From contig NZ_OZ245041.1 of the NCBI RefSeq assembly GCF_965224175.1, positions 2,542,001 through 2,606,000 of the forward strand: a stretch of 64,000 nucleotides of DNA. The letters run 5' to 3'. The stretch is from Kordia sp965224175 (GTDB lineage Bacteria; Bacteroidota; Bacteroidia; Flavobacteriales; Flavobacteriaceae). The stretch's first letter is position 1, and each line of letters begins with the position of its first letter. Positions 27,981 through 35,917 of the stretch are shown piece after piece. Under the pieces are notes generated by a model, which saw nothing but the letters and a program-made list of their open reading frames with translations, was not told the origin of the DNA and searched no databases. The position numbers and the translations under genes are program-made.

Positions 27981-29237
27981 ATGGAATCCATTCAAGCCAT
28001 CAAACAACGCTTTGAAATCATTGGAAATGATGCTGGACTTAATCGCGCCATAGAAAAAGCCATGCAAGTAGCTCCAACTGATATTTCTGTGCTAGTAACG
28101 GGTGAAAGTGGTGTTGGAAAAGAAAGTATCCCTAAAATAATTCATTCACTTTCGCACAGAAAGCACGGAAAATATATTGCAGTCAACTGTGGTGCTATTC
28201 CAGAAGGAACCATTGACAGTGAATTATTCGGACACGAGAAAGGAGCCTTTACTGGCGCTACCCAAACAAGAAACGGCTACTTTGAAGTAGCAGACAACGG
28301 AACTATTTTTTTAGATGAAGTTGGCGAATTACCTCTCACTACGCAAGTGCGCCTACTGCGTGTTTTAGAAAATGGAGAATTTATCAAAGTAGGTTCTTCC
28401 AAAGTTCAAAAAACAAACGTTCGTATTGTTGCAGCAACCAATGTGAATATGTTTGACGCCATTAAAAAAGGAAAATTTAGAGAAGACTTATACTATCGTT
28501 TAAGTACTATTGAAATTCTGCTTCCACCATTGCGCGCTAGAAAAGATGATATTCATTTACTTTTCAGAAAATTTGCTTCTGATTTTGCCATGAAATACAA
28601 AATGCCTTCTATTCGTTTGGATGAAGTTGCTACAGAAATGCTGACAAAATACCGTTGGAACGGAAACATTCGTCAACTAAGAAATGTAGCTGAACAAATT
28701 TCTGTCTTAGAGAAAAACAGAACAATTACCGCTGATACTTTACGTCAGTATTTACCAAATACAACGGGCAACCTTCCTGCAGTTATTGAAAGTTCAAAAG
28801 GAGAAAGCGACTTTAGCTCAGAACGCGAAATATTATACAAAGTCCTTTTTGATATGAAAAGTGACTTAAATGACTTAAAAAAACTCACCATGGAATTGAT
28901 GCAAAATGGTGTTTCTAAAGAAGTTAAAGAAGAAAACGAAAGTTTGATTCAGAAAATTTATGGTAATACTGATGACGAAACCTTCCATGAAGAAGAAGTA
29001 ATCGCTCCTGTAAAACTACTTCCGATTTCCCCAGAAGTATCTGTGGTTCCAGAAGCCGACAAATATCACTTTGCAGAAGAAATTGAAGAAGAGGAAACGC
29101 TTTCGCTTCATGACAAAGAACTTGAACTCATTAAAAAAGCATTAGAACGCAACAAAGGAAAACGAAAAGCAGCAGCCAAAGAACTAGGAATTTCAGAACG
29201 TACGCTGTATAGAAAAATCAAACAATTTGATTTATAA
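27981..29237 (+). CDS. Sigma-54-dependent AAA+ transcriptional activator
   Basis: A 418-residue protein that starts almost directly with the AAA+ domain (no receiver or GAF domain): Walker A GESGVGKE at 41-48, the sigma-54 contact loop GAFTGA at 88-93, Walker B-like GTIFLDEVGELP and arginine-finger region YYRLSTIEI. A long acidic linker follows (about 265-365), then a Fis-type helix-turn-helix (ALERNKGKRKAAAKELGISE). It remodels sigma-54 polymerase at enhancer-dependent promoters. Control must come from elsewhere because no sensory domain is present. It heads the run lptE, TPR-like gene, secG, a gene order I know from other Flavobacteriaceae. Confidence 0.92.
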   Translation: MESIQAIKQRFEIIGNDAGLNRAIEKAMQVAPTDISVLVTGESGVGKESIPKIIHSLSHRKHGKYIAVNCGAIPEGTIDSELFGHEKGAFTGATQTRNGYFEVADNGTIFLDEVGELPLTTQVRLLRVLENGEFIKVGSSKVQKTNVRIVAATNVNMFDAIKKGKFREDLYYRLSTIEILLPPLRARKDDIHLLFRKFASDFAMKYKMPSIRLDEVATEMLTKYRWNGNIRQLRNVAEQISVLEKNRTITADTLRQYLPNTTGNLPAVIESSKGESDFSSEREILYKVLFDMKSDLNDLKKLTMELMQNGVSKEVKEENESLIQKIYGNTDDETFHEEEVIAPVKLLPISPEVSVVPEADKYHFAEEIEEEETLSLHDKELELIKKALERNKGKRKAAAKELGISERTLYRKIKQFDL

Positions 29238-29252
29238 TCACTAGAAAGAAAA

Positions 29253-29759
29253 TTGATGAAAAAAACAAAAATAATACTGACTACACTTCTTGTAGTAATC
29301 ACAATGGTAAGTTGTGGAGTTTATAACTTTACAGGAACAGGTGACTTGAATGCAAAAACATATCAAGTAAACTTTTTTCAAAACAACGCGCCAATTATTG
29401 AACCTGGACTCGACAGAGATTTTACACTTGCTTTACAAGATTTAATTCTAAACCAAACAAGCTTAGACTTAGTAAGAGCGAATGGTGATTTGGTATATGA
29501 AGGAGAAATTGTAGATTATCGTGTATCGCCAATGAGTGCAACTGCAAATAATACAGCTGCGCAAAACCGACTGACAATTGGTGTACAAGTTCGATTTACA
29601 CACAAAAACAGACCTGATGATGATTTCGACCAGCGATTCTCATTTTTCTTTGACTATCCAGCTTCAACTCAATTAACTGCTGTTCAAAGCACAGCACACG
29701 AAGAAATTTTTGAACGTTTAACGCAAGATATATTCAATGCAAGTTTAGCAAAATGGTAA
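29253..29759 (+). CDS. lptE: LPS assembly lipoprotein LptE
   Basis: A 168-residue lipoprotein with lipobox VSC (Cys21) followed by GVYNFTGTG, the Bacteroidota LptE form. LptE plugs the LptD barrel and helps insert LPS in the outer membrane. Motif-like pieces IIEPGLDRDFTLALQDLILNQ and LVYEGEIVDYRVSP fit the family. It starts 15 bases after the sigma-54 activator gene. Confidence 0.85.
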   Translation: MMKKTKIILTTLLVVITMVSCGVYNFTGTGDLNAKTYQVNFFQNNAPIIEPGLDRDFTLALQDLILNQTSLDLVRANGDLVYEGEIVDYRVSPMSATANNTAAQNRLTIGVQVRFTHKNRPDDDFDQRFSFFFDYPASTQLTAVQSTAHEEIFERLTQDIFNASLAKW

Positions 29760-29760
29760 T

Positions 29761-30756
29761 ATGAATATTTCCGATTTCACATACATATTGCAAAACCCTA
29801 AGCACATCAATGCTTCTCAAACAGAAGCCATTGCTGCTATTACCAAAGAATTTCCATACTTTCAAGCTGCACGTGTAGTGCATTTAAAAGGGCTTAAAAA
29901 TCAAGATAGTTTCAAATACAATCAATCTTTAAAAACTACAGCTGCCTACACAACAGATCGTAGTATTTTATTTGAGTTTATCACATCTCGTATGTTTGAT
30001 CAGCACGAAATTTCTAGCACTATTACAGAATCTCACAACAATACCAAGGAGATTGAAGTTGTTGCTGAAGAAGTAAAAGTTGATCAAAATCTTACGATGG
30101 AAGATGCTATCAAAACTAAACTGCAAGAAGCCAATGCTATTTTAGATCCTGATTTGTTTCAACCAAAAGCAACAGCTATTCCTATTGCGGCAAATCCTGA
30201 AATAACAGAAGAAAAGACAAAAGAAAAAAAGAAAGACAAGAAAAAGAAAAAAGCAAAGGAGAAAAAAGTAGAAACTACTACTACAGAAACTCCCGAAGAA
30301 ACATTACAATTAGGAAAACCTCTTACCTTTAATAAACAAGAAAAGCACTCATTCTCAGAATGGCTGCAATTAACCAATTTGCAACCTATAGATCGTTCTC
30401 AGGAAAGCGAAAAAGAAAGTATCAAAGAAGAGGAAACGCCAACAGAAATAGCTTCTGAAACCAAAGTCAAAGAAGAAGACAAAAAGAAAAGGTTTGATCT
30501 GATTGACAAGTTTATAGACAAAAACCCTAAGATAAAACCAAAGCCAACAGTCGAAAAAACAATCAACCTAGCCAACGAATCAAATGTAGATCAATCGATG
30601 CTAATGACCGAAACTTTGGCGAAAGTATATTTAGAACAAAAGAAATATAAAAAAGCAATTAAAGCTTATAACATATTAATTTTGAAATATCCAGAAAAAA
30701 GTGGTTTCTTTGCAGACCAAATTCGGGCAATAAAAAAATTACAACAAAATAATTAA
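29761..30756 (+). CDS. Tetratricopeptide-like protein with charged linker
   Basis: A 331-residue protein beginning one base after the lptE stop. The N-terminal 90 residues are helical (DFTYILQNPKHINASQTEAIAAITKEFPYFQAARVVHLKGL). A long Lys/Glu-rich low-complexity linker occupies about 150-260. The C-terminal 60 residues hold a TPR-like helix pair (ETLAKVYLEQKKYKKAIKAY). No signal peptide is seen, so it is cytoplasmic. Its role is unknown; its fixed place between lptE and secG suggests envelope biogenesis. Confidence 0.8.
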   Translation: MNISDFTYILQNPKHINASQTEAIAAITKEFPYFQAARVVHLKGLKNQDSFKYNQSLKTTAAYTTDRSILFEFITSRMFDQHEISSTITESHNNTKEIEVVAEEVKVDQNLTMEDAIKTKLQEANAILDPDLFQPKATAIPIAANPEITEEKTKEKKKDKKKKKAKEKKVETTTTETPEETLQLGKPLTFNKQEKHSFSEWLQLTNLQPIDRSQESEKESIKEEETPTEIASETKVKEEDKKKRFDLIDKFIDKNPKIKPKPTVEKTINLANESNVDQSMLMTETLAKVYLEQKKYKKAIKAYNILILKYPEKSGFFADQIRAIKKLQQNN

Positions 30757-30763
30757 TATAAAA

Positions 30764-31114
30764 ATGAGTTCAACTTATTACATTTTCATAGTCTTAATCC
30801 TTATTGTAGCATTTCTATTAATGTTAGTAATAATGGTACAGAATCCAAAAGGTGGTGGATTATCTTCTTCTTTTGGTGGTGGCGGAAACCAACAAATTGG
30901 TGGTGTACAAAAAACAACGGATTTCTTAGACAAAAGTACTTGGGCACTAGCAACTATTTTAATTGCTTTAATCCTAGTAACGAACTTTACAAACCTAAGT
31001 GCAGGAGAAAAATCAAAAGTATCTGGTGATTCAGTTCCACAAACAGAACAAACAACGCCTCCAGCAGACAACAATACAAATACTACAGACGGAACAAGTA
31101 CTGGTGGAAACTAA
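30764..31114 (+). CDS. secG: Protein translocase subunit SecG
   Basis: A 116-residue protein with two membrane helices (about 5-24 and 60-80), the conserved MVQNPKGGGLSSSFGGG loop between them, and a Ser/Thr/Asn-rich tail typical of Bacteroidota SecG. It belongs to the SecYEG channel. It is the last gene before a strong terminator. Confidence 0.92.
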   Translation: MSSTYYIFIVLILIVAFLLMLVIMVQNPKGGGLSSSFGGGGNQQIGGVQKTTDFLDKSTWALATILIALILVTNFTNLSAGEKSKVSGDSVPQTEQTTPPADNNTNTTDGTSTGGN

Positions 31115-31137
31115 TCAGAACCGTTTTTAACATATAC

Positions 31138-31171
31138 AAAAATGCCAGCTTATGACAAGCTGGCATTTTTT
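31138..31171 (+). terminator. Terminator after secG
   Basis: A perfect 14-bp stem (31138-31151 with 31157-31170), a 5-base loop and a T run. It separates secG from groES. Confidence 0.9.
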
Positions 31172-31266
31172 ATTTCAATTTGTCAGCATTCGCAAAATGG
31201 CACAATTTCTGACTAATTGCTATCCGTAAATAATAAAATAATTCATAAAATTAAATATTCAACAAA

Positions 31267-31545
31267 ATGAGCAAAGTTAATATCAAACCACTAGCAGATA
31301 GAGTTTTGATTGCCCCATTGCCAGCAGAAACAAAAACTGCTTCAGGGCTTTACATTCCAGATTCAGCGCAAGAAAAGCAACAACGAGGAACTGTAGTTGC
31401 TGTTGGATCAGGTAAAAAAGATGAACCATTAACCGTAAAAGTTGATGATACCGTTTTATATGGGAAATTCTCTGGAACTGAAATCAAGTTTGAAGGAACT
31501 GATTATATCATCATGAGAGAAGATGACATTTTAGCAATCATTTAA
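31267..31545 (+). CDS. groS: Co-chaperonin GroES
   Basis: A 92-residue protein with the GroES pattern: KPLADRVLIAPLPAE at the N-terminus, the mobile loop around KTASGLYIPD, and the C-terminal DYIIMREDDILAII. It caps GroEL. It is 23 bases upstream of groEL in one operon. No CIRCE inverted repeat is visible upstream; a weak sigma-54-like site lies at 31197-31211. Confidence 0.97.
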   Translation: MSKVNIKPLADRVLIAPLPAETKTASGLYIPDSAQEKQQRGTVVAVGSGKKDEPLTVKVDDTVLYGKFSGTEIKFEGTDYIIMREDDILAII

Positions 31546-31568
31546 TTTAACTTTAAAAAGATACCACA

Positions 31569-33206
31569 ATGGCAAAAGATATAAAATTTGATATTGAAGC
31601 ACGCGACGGACTAAAACGTGGTGTGGACGCTTTAGCAAATGCAGTAAAAGTAACGCTAGGACCAAAAGGAAGAAACGTAATCATTAGTAAATCATTTGGT
31701 GCGCCATCTGTAACAAAAGATGGTGTTTCTGTAGCAAAAGAAATTGAGCTAGAAAATCCATTAGAAAACATGGGAGCTCAAATGGTAAAAGAAGTAGCTT
31801 CTAGAACAAATGACTTGGCTGGAGACGGAACAACAACTGCTACTGTATTAGCACAAGCAATTGTAAAAGAAGGTTTAAAGAACGTAGCTGCTGGAGCAAA
31901 TCCTATGGATTTAAAAAGAGGAATTGACAAAGCTGTTACTGCAATTGTTGAAGACCTAAACAAGCAAGCTAAAAAAGTTGGTGACTCTTCTGAAAAAATA
32001 AAACAAATTGCTTCTATTTCAGCAAACAACGACGATGTAGTTGGTGATTTAATTGCACAAGCTTTCGGAAAAGTTGGAAAAGAAGGAGTAATTACCGTAG
32101 AAGAAGCTAAAGGAACTGACACATATGTTGATGTTGTAGAAGGAATGCAGTTTGACAGAGGATATTTATCTCCATACTTTGTAACCAACTCTGAAAAAAT
32201 GGAAGCTGAGTTAGAAAGTCCTTATATCTTATTATTTGATAAGAAAATTTCTTCAATGAAGGACTTAATGCCAGTTTTAGAGCCTGTAGCACAAACTGGA
32301 AAGCCTTTATTAATCATTGCTGAAGATGTTGACGGAGAAGCATTAGCTACTTTAGTTGTAAACAAATTAAGAGGTGCATTAAAAATTGCTGCTGTAAAAG
32401 CACCAGGTTTTGGTGATCGTAGAAAAGCAATGCTAGAAGATATCGCTATCCTAACTGGCGGAACTGTAATTTCTGAAGAGAGAGGTTTCACTTTAGAAAA
32501 TGCTACAATTGACATGCTAGGAACTGCTGAAAAAATTACTATTGACAAAGACAATACTACCATCGTAAATGGTTCTGGTGATGCAGAAATGATTCAAACA
32601 CGTGTTGGACAAATCAAAGCACAAATTGAATCGACTACTTCTGATTATGATAAAGAAAAACTTCAAGAACGTCTAGCAAAATTAGCTGGTGGAGTTGCTG
32701 TACTATATGTTGGTGCTGCTTCTGAAGTAGAAATGAAAGAGAAAAAAGACAGAGTTGATGACGCATTACACGCTACAAGAGCTGCTGTTGAAGAAGGAAT
32801 TGTTGCTGGTGGTGGAGTTGCTTTAGTTCGCGCAAAAGGTGTTTTAGAAAGTATTACTACTGATAACCTTGACGAAGTAACAGGAATCAAAATCATTGCA
32901 CGCGCTATTGAAGAGCCATTACGCACGATCGTTTCTAACGCTGGTGGAGAAGGAAGCGTTGTAGTTTCTAAAGTAATGGAAGGTAAAAAAGACTTTGGTT
33001 ACAATGCAAAAACAGATGAGTATGTAGACATGCTAAAAGCTGGAATCATTGATCCTAAAAAAGTAACACGTATCGCTTTAGAAAATGCAGCTTCTGTATC
33101 AGGAATGATTTTAACAACAGAATGTGCTTTAATCGATATTAAAGAAGAAGCTCCTGCTGGAGGTGGAATGCCACCAATGGGCGGAGGAATGCCAGGAATG
33201 ATGTAA
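31569..33206 (+). CDS. groL: Chaperonin GroEL
   Basis: A 545-residue chaperonin of normal length. Conserved pieces are VTLGPKGRNVIISKSFG, GDGTTTATVLAQAI and EEGIVAGGGVALVRA, and the Gly/Met tail GGGMPPMGGGMPGMM is complete. It folds proteins with GroES. Confidence 0.98.
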   Translation: MAKDIKFDIEARDGLKRGVDALANAVKVTLGPKGRNVIISKSFGAPSVTKDGVSVAKEIELENPLENMGAQMVKEVASRTNDLAGDGTTTATVLAQAIVKEGLKNVAAGANPMDLKRGIDKAVTAIVEDLNKQAKKVGDSSEKIKQIASISANNDDVVGDLIAQAFGKVGKEGVITVEEAKGTDTYVDVVEGMQFDRGYLSPYFVTNSEKMEAELESPYILLFDKKISSMKDLMPVLEPVAQTGKPLLIIAEDVDGEALATLVVNKLRGALKIAAVKAPGFGDRRKAMLEDIAILTGGTVISEERGFTLENATIDMLGTAEKITIDKDNTTIVNGSGDAEMIQTRVGQIKAQIESTTSDYDKEKLQERLAKLAGGVAVLYVGAASEVEMKEKKDRVDDALHATRAAVEEGIVAGGGVALVRAKGVLESITTDNLDEVTGIKIIARAIEEPLRTIVSNAGGEGSVVVSKVMEGKKDFGYNAKTDEYVDMLKAGIIDPKKVTRIALENAASVSGMILTTECALIDIKEEAPAGGGMPPMGGGMPGMM

Positions 33207-33228
33207 GATCATACACATATAAAAGACT

Positions 33229-33262
33229 AAAACTCCGAAGATTATATTTTCGGAGTTTTTTT
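33229..33262 (+). terminator. Terminator after groEL
   Basis: An 11-bp stem (33229-33239 with 33249-33259) and a T run. The tail runs up to 33262, so a start at 33263 for the next gene is unlikely. Confidence 0.87.
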
Positions 33263-33331
33263 ATGATTTTATTTTATAGCACGGTTTTTGAGGTATTTTT
33301 CACATACTACATTAACCAAAACCAAAGTTCT

Positions 33332-35674
33332 ATGAAAAAAAAATACCTTTTATTGATTGTTATTTTTTCTTCTGTGTTCGGCATGAATGCACAAGAACCA
33401 CAAACCATCGAAGACGAATATGCAGCATATTTTACTTTACCTAGAGAAGCGCTATTTTTACATCTCAATAAAACAACCTATGTAGCCGGCGAAGAAATTT
33501 GGTTCAAAGGCTATGCCTACGACCAAAAAAAACAACTAACATCAAAGGCAACCACAAATATTAATGTTGGTATTTATGATGCAGAAGGTAATCAAGTCAA
33601 AAAAACATTATTCAAAGCTAAAAACGGAATCACGCAAGGAAATTTTGCAATAGACTCTACACTTACCACAGGAACGTATTTCATCAAAGCTGAAACCAAT
33701 TGGATGAAAAATTTCAAGGAAAATGACGCTTACGTTCAAAGAATTGAAATCATCACAGATCAAAAAAATCCGAAAACAGTTACTACACAAGCGCAAAAAA
33801 TCGATTTCCAATTTTTACCCGAAGGCGGACATATGGTTGCCAATACACTTAGCAATATTGGTTTCAAAGTTATAGATAACAATGGAAAAGGAGTCGCTGC
33901 GTCTGGAATTGTATATGACGAATTCCAAAACCAAGTAGCTTCTTTTGAAAGTAATACCTTAGGAATGGGAAAATTTCTATTTCAAGCAAAAGAAAACATT
34001 CAATACACTGCTGAAATCAAACTTGAAAACGGAACCGTAATTACAGAAAAATTACCCAAAGCCGATTTAAAAGGTGTTTCTATCGTCTTAAACAATCTAT
34101 CTCAAGACAATGTAATCATCAATTTTAGCACAAATACAGAAACAATAGCATTCAATCCTACAAAACAGTACAAAGTTCTCATTCATCAAAATGGAAATCT
34201 AAAAACAATCAATCTACAATTTGAAAATACAGAAAAAACGATAAGCATTTCAAAGAAAGATTTGTTTAAAGGGATCAATACCATCACAGTATTTGACAAT
34301 AATAAGAATCCTATTTTAGAGCGTTTATTTTTTAACGATTATCACGTAAAAAAAGCAAATATTAATATTACTAAATTATCAAAAACAAAAGATTCTTTAT
34401 TGCTTTCTATCAACGAACTAAAATTACAAAAAAATGCCAATATCAGCATTTCTGTATTACCAGAAAAAACAAAAAGTTACAATCCTGAACACAATATCTT
34501 ATCAAACTTTTACCTAAAACCACATGTAAAAGGATACGTAGAAAACCCACAGTATTATTTCCGAGATATCGATAGAAAGAAAAAATACGAATTGGACATT
34601 TTATTACTTACTCAAGGTTGGAGTCGATACGATTGGAAAGACATTTTTGGCAAAAAACCGAACATATTACATCCTTTTGAAAATGGAATTACCATTTCAG
34701 GACGCGTCAATAAACCAGTTTCTAATGTAAAACGTATCTTTTTGCACACTACAAAACACAATAACAGTAAATTTATCGACTTAGATGAAAATCAAAACTT
34801 TACAGTAACAGGATTGTTTTTAGAAGAAGACGAAGAAGTACGTTTTTCGTATATCAACAAAAAAGGTGTTTTCAAAAAACCAAGTATGTATTTGCGTTTT
34901 GTTGTCACTGACAAAGAAGATAAAATCTTAGATGTCCATTTAAAAGAAACAAAAAACATTACTACTACTGCCGACTTTTCTATTCCTAAAAACTTCCTTT
35001 CTAAAAAAGCAGAAGCATTGGATACGGTAGTTTTAGAAACAAAAAAACGACGATCAACGTATGCCGATCTTTTTATGACAGACCCTGAAGTAACTGATGT
35101 TACTGAAGAAACCTATTATAATTATTACAATATCGTTCAATTTCTTCAATTCAATGGTTTTAATGCGACACAAAATGGAGGAGCTGTAAGTATTGCTCAT
35201 TTTTCACCAAAAAGAGCTAATCCTGTTATATTTTTTAATGATACAGAATTACGCACTCCTAATCTTACAATGCTATACAATTTTTCATTAACAAATATAG
35301 AACGTATTGTAATAGATAGACACAGCAGAGTTTACACTAACGAAGGGCGAAATGCTGATGGAGTCATAAAAATTTACACACGCGAAACACCTTTATTCAA
35401 AGGCGCCGATGATATTTTGTATTTATCAACAAAAACAACAAAAGCTTTTACTACTGGAAAAGAATATTATTCACCTAACTATAATTCATATTTCAATCCT
35501 ATATTCAAAAAGTATGGAGTTATTTCGTGGATTCCAGAATTAAAACTAGAAACATCTCAAGCGACTAATTTCAAAATATATGATACAGAAGCTGAAAACA
35601 TAACCTTATTTATTGAAGGAATTTCAGAAAATGGCGATTTAATCTCCGAAAAAAAGACCATTCAAGTTCGTTAA
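33332..35674 (+). CDS. MG2-plug surface protein, tandem paralogue 1
   Basis: A 780-residue exported protein (signal peptide ending NAQ at residues 19-21). The start is ATG 33332; an earlier in-frame ATG at 33263 sits in the groEL terminator tail. It has an MG2-like beta domain (about 35-130: LHLNKTTYVAGEEIWFKGYA), a second Ig-like domain opened by FQFLPEGGH, further beta domains, and a C-terminal TonB plug-like domain (about 625-705: ANPVIFFNDTELRTP, NIERIVIDR, DGVIKIYTRETPLF). No outer-membrane barrel follows. It ends in EGISENGDLISEKKTIQVR, shared with the next copies. Proteins of this layout occur in Bacteroidota; their function is not established. Confidence 0.85.
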   Translation: MKKKYLLLIVIFSSVFGMNAQEPQTIEDEYAAYFTLPREALFLHLNKTTYVAGEEIWFKGYAYDQKKQLTSKATTNINVGIYDAEGNQVKKTLFKAKNGITQGNFAIDSTLTTGTYFIKAETNWMKNFKENDAYVQRIEIITDQKNPKTVTTQAQKIDFQFLPEGGHMVANTLSNIGFKVIDNNGKGVAASGIVYDEFQNQVASFESNTLGMGKFLFQAKENIQYTAEIKLENGTVITEKLPKADLKGVSIVLNNLSQDNVIINFSTNTETIAFNPTKQYKVLIHQNGNLKTINLQFENTEKTISISKKDLFKGINTITVFDNNKNPILERLFFNDYHVKKANINITKLSKTKDSLLLSINELKLQKNANISISVLPEKTKSYNPEHNILSNFYLKPHVKGYVENPQYYFRDIDRKKKYELDILLLTQGWSRYDWKDIFGKKPNILHPFENGITISGRVNKPVSNVKRIFLHTTKHNNSKFIDLDENQNFTVTGLFLEEDEEVRFSYINKKGVFKKPSMYLRFVVTDKEDKILDVHLKETKNITTTADFSIPKNFLSKKAEALDTVVLETKKRRSTYADLFMTDPEVTDVTEETYYNYYNIVQFLQFNGFNATQNGGAVSIAHFSPKRANPVIFFNDTELRTPNLTMLYNFSLTNIERIVIDRHSRVYTNEGRNADGVIKIYTRETPLFKGADDILYLSTKTTKAFTTGKEYYSPNYNSYFNPIFKKYGVISWIPELKLETSQATNFKIYDTEAENITLFIEGISENGDLISEKKTIQVR

Positions 35675-35917
35675 AAAACGATCTTATAAATATAAAAGCG
35701 TTATTTTTTAGTATTTAAAAATGATTCTTTTTGTGACCGAAATTATACAATATTCAATTTTTTTAAAAAAATAAACATCTCAAAGAAAATCACATTCAGC
35801 AATTCAAAATTGTATTTTAGAATTTGAAAAGACATTTTCAGAATTTTTATTTAAAAATATAATGTATTGGTATTCTTTTTGTTGCATTCATTAGCAGAAC
35901 ATTAACAATCTATTATT

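Noticed and set aside
33263..33331. Earlier ATG for paralogue 1
   Set aside because: It lies at the end of the groEL terminator and would put 23 residues before a normal signal peptide.
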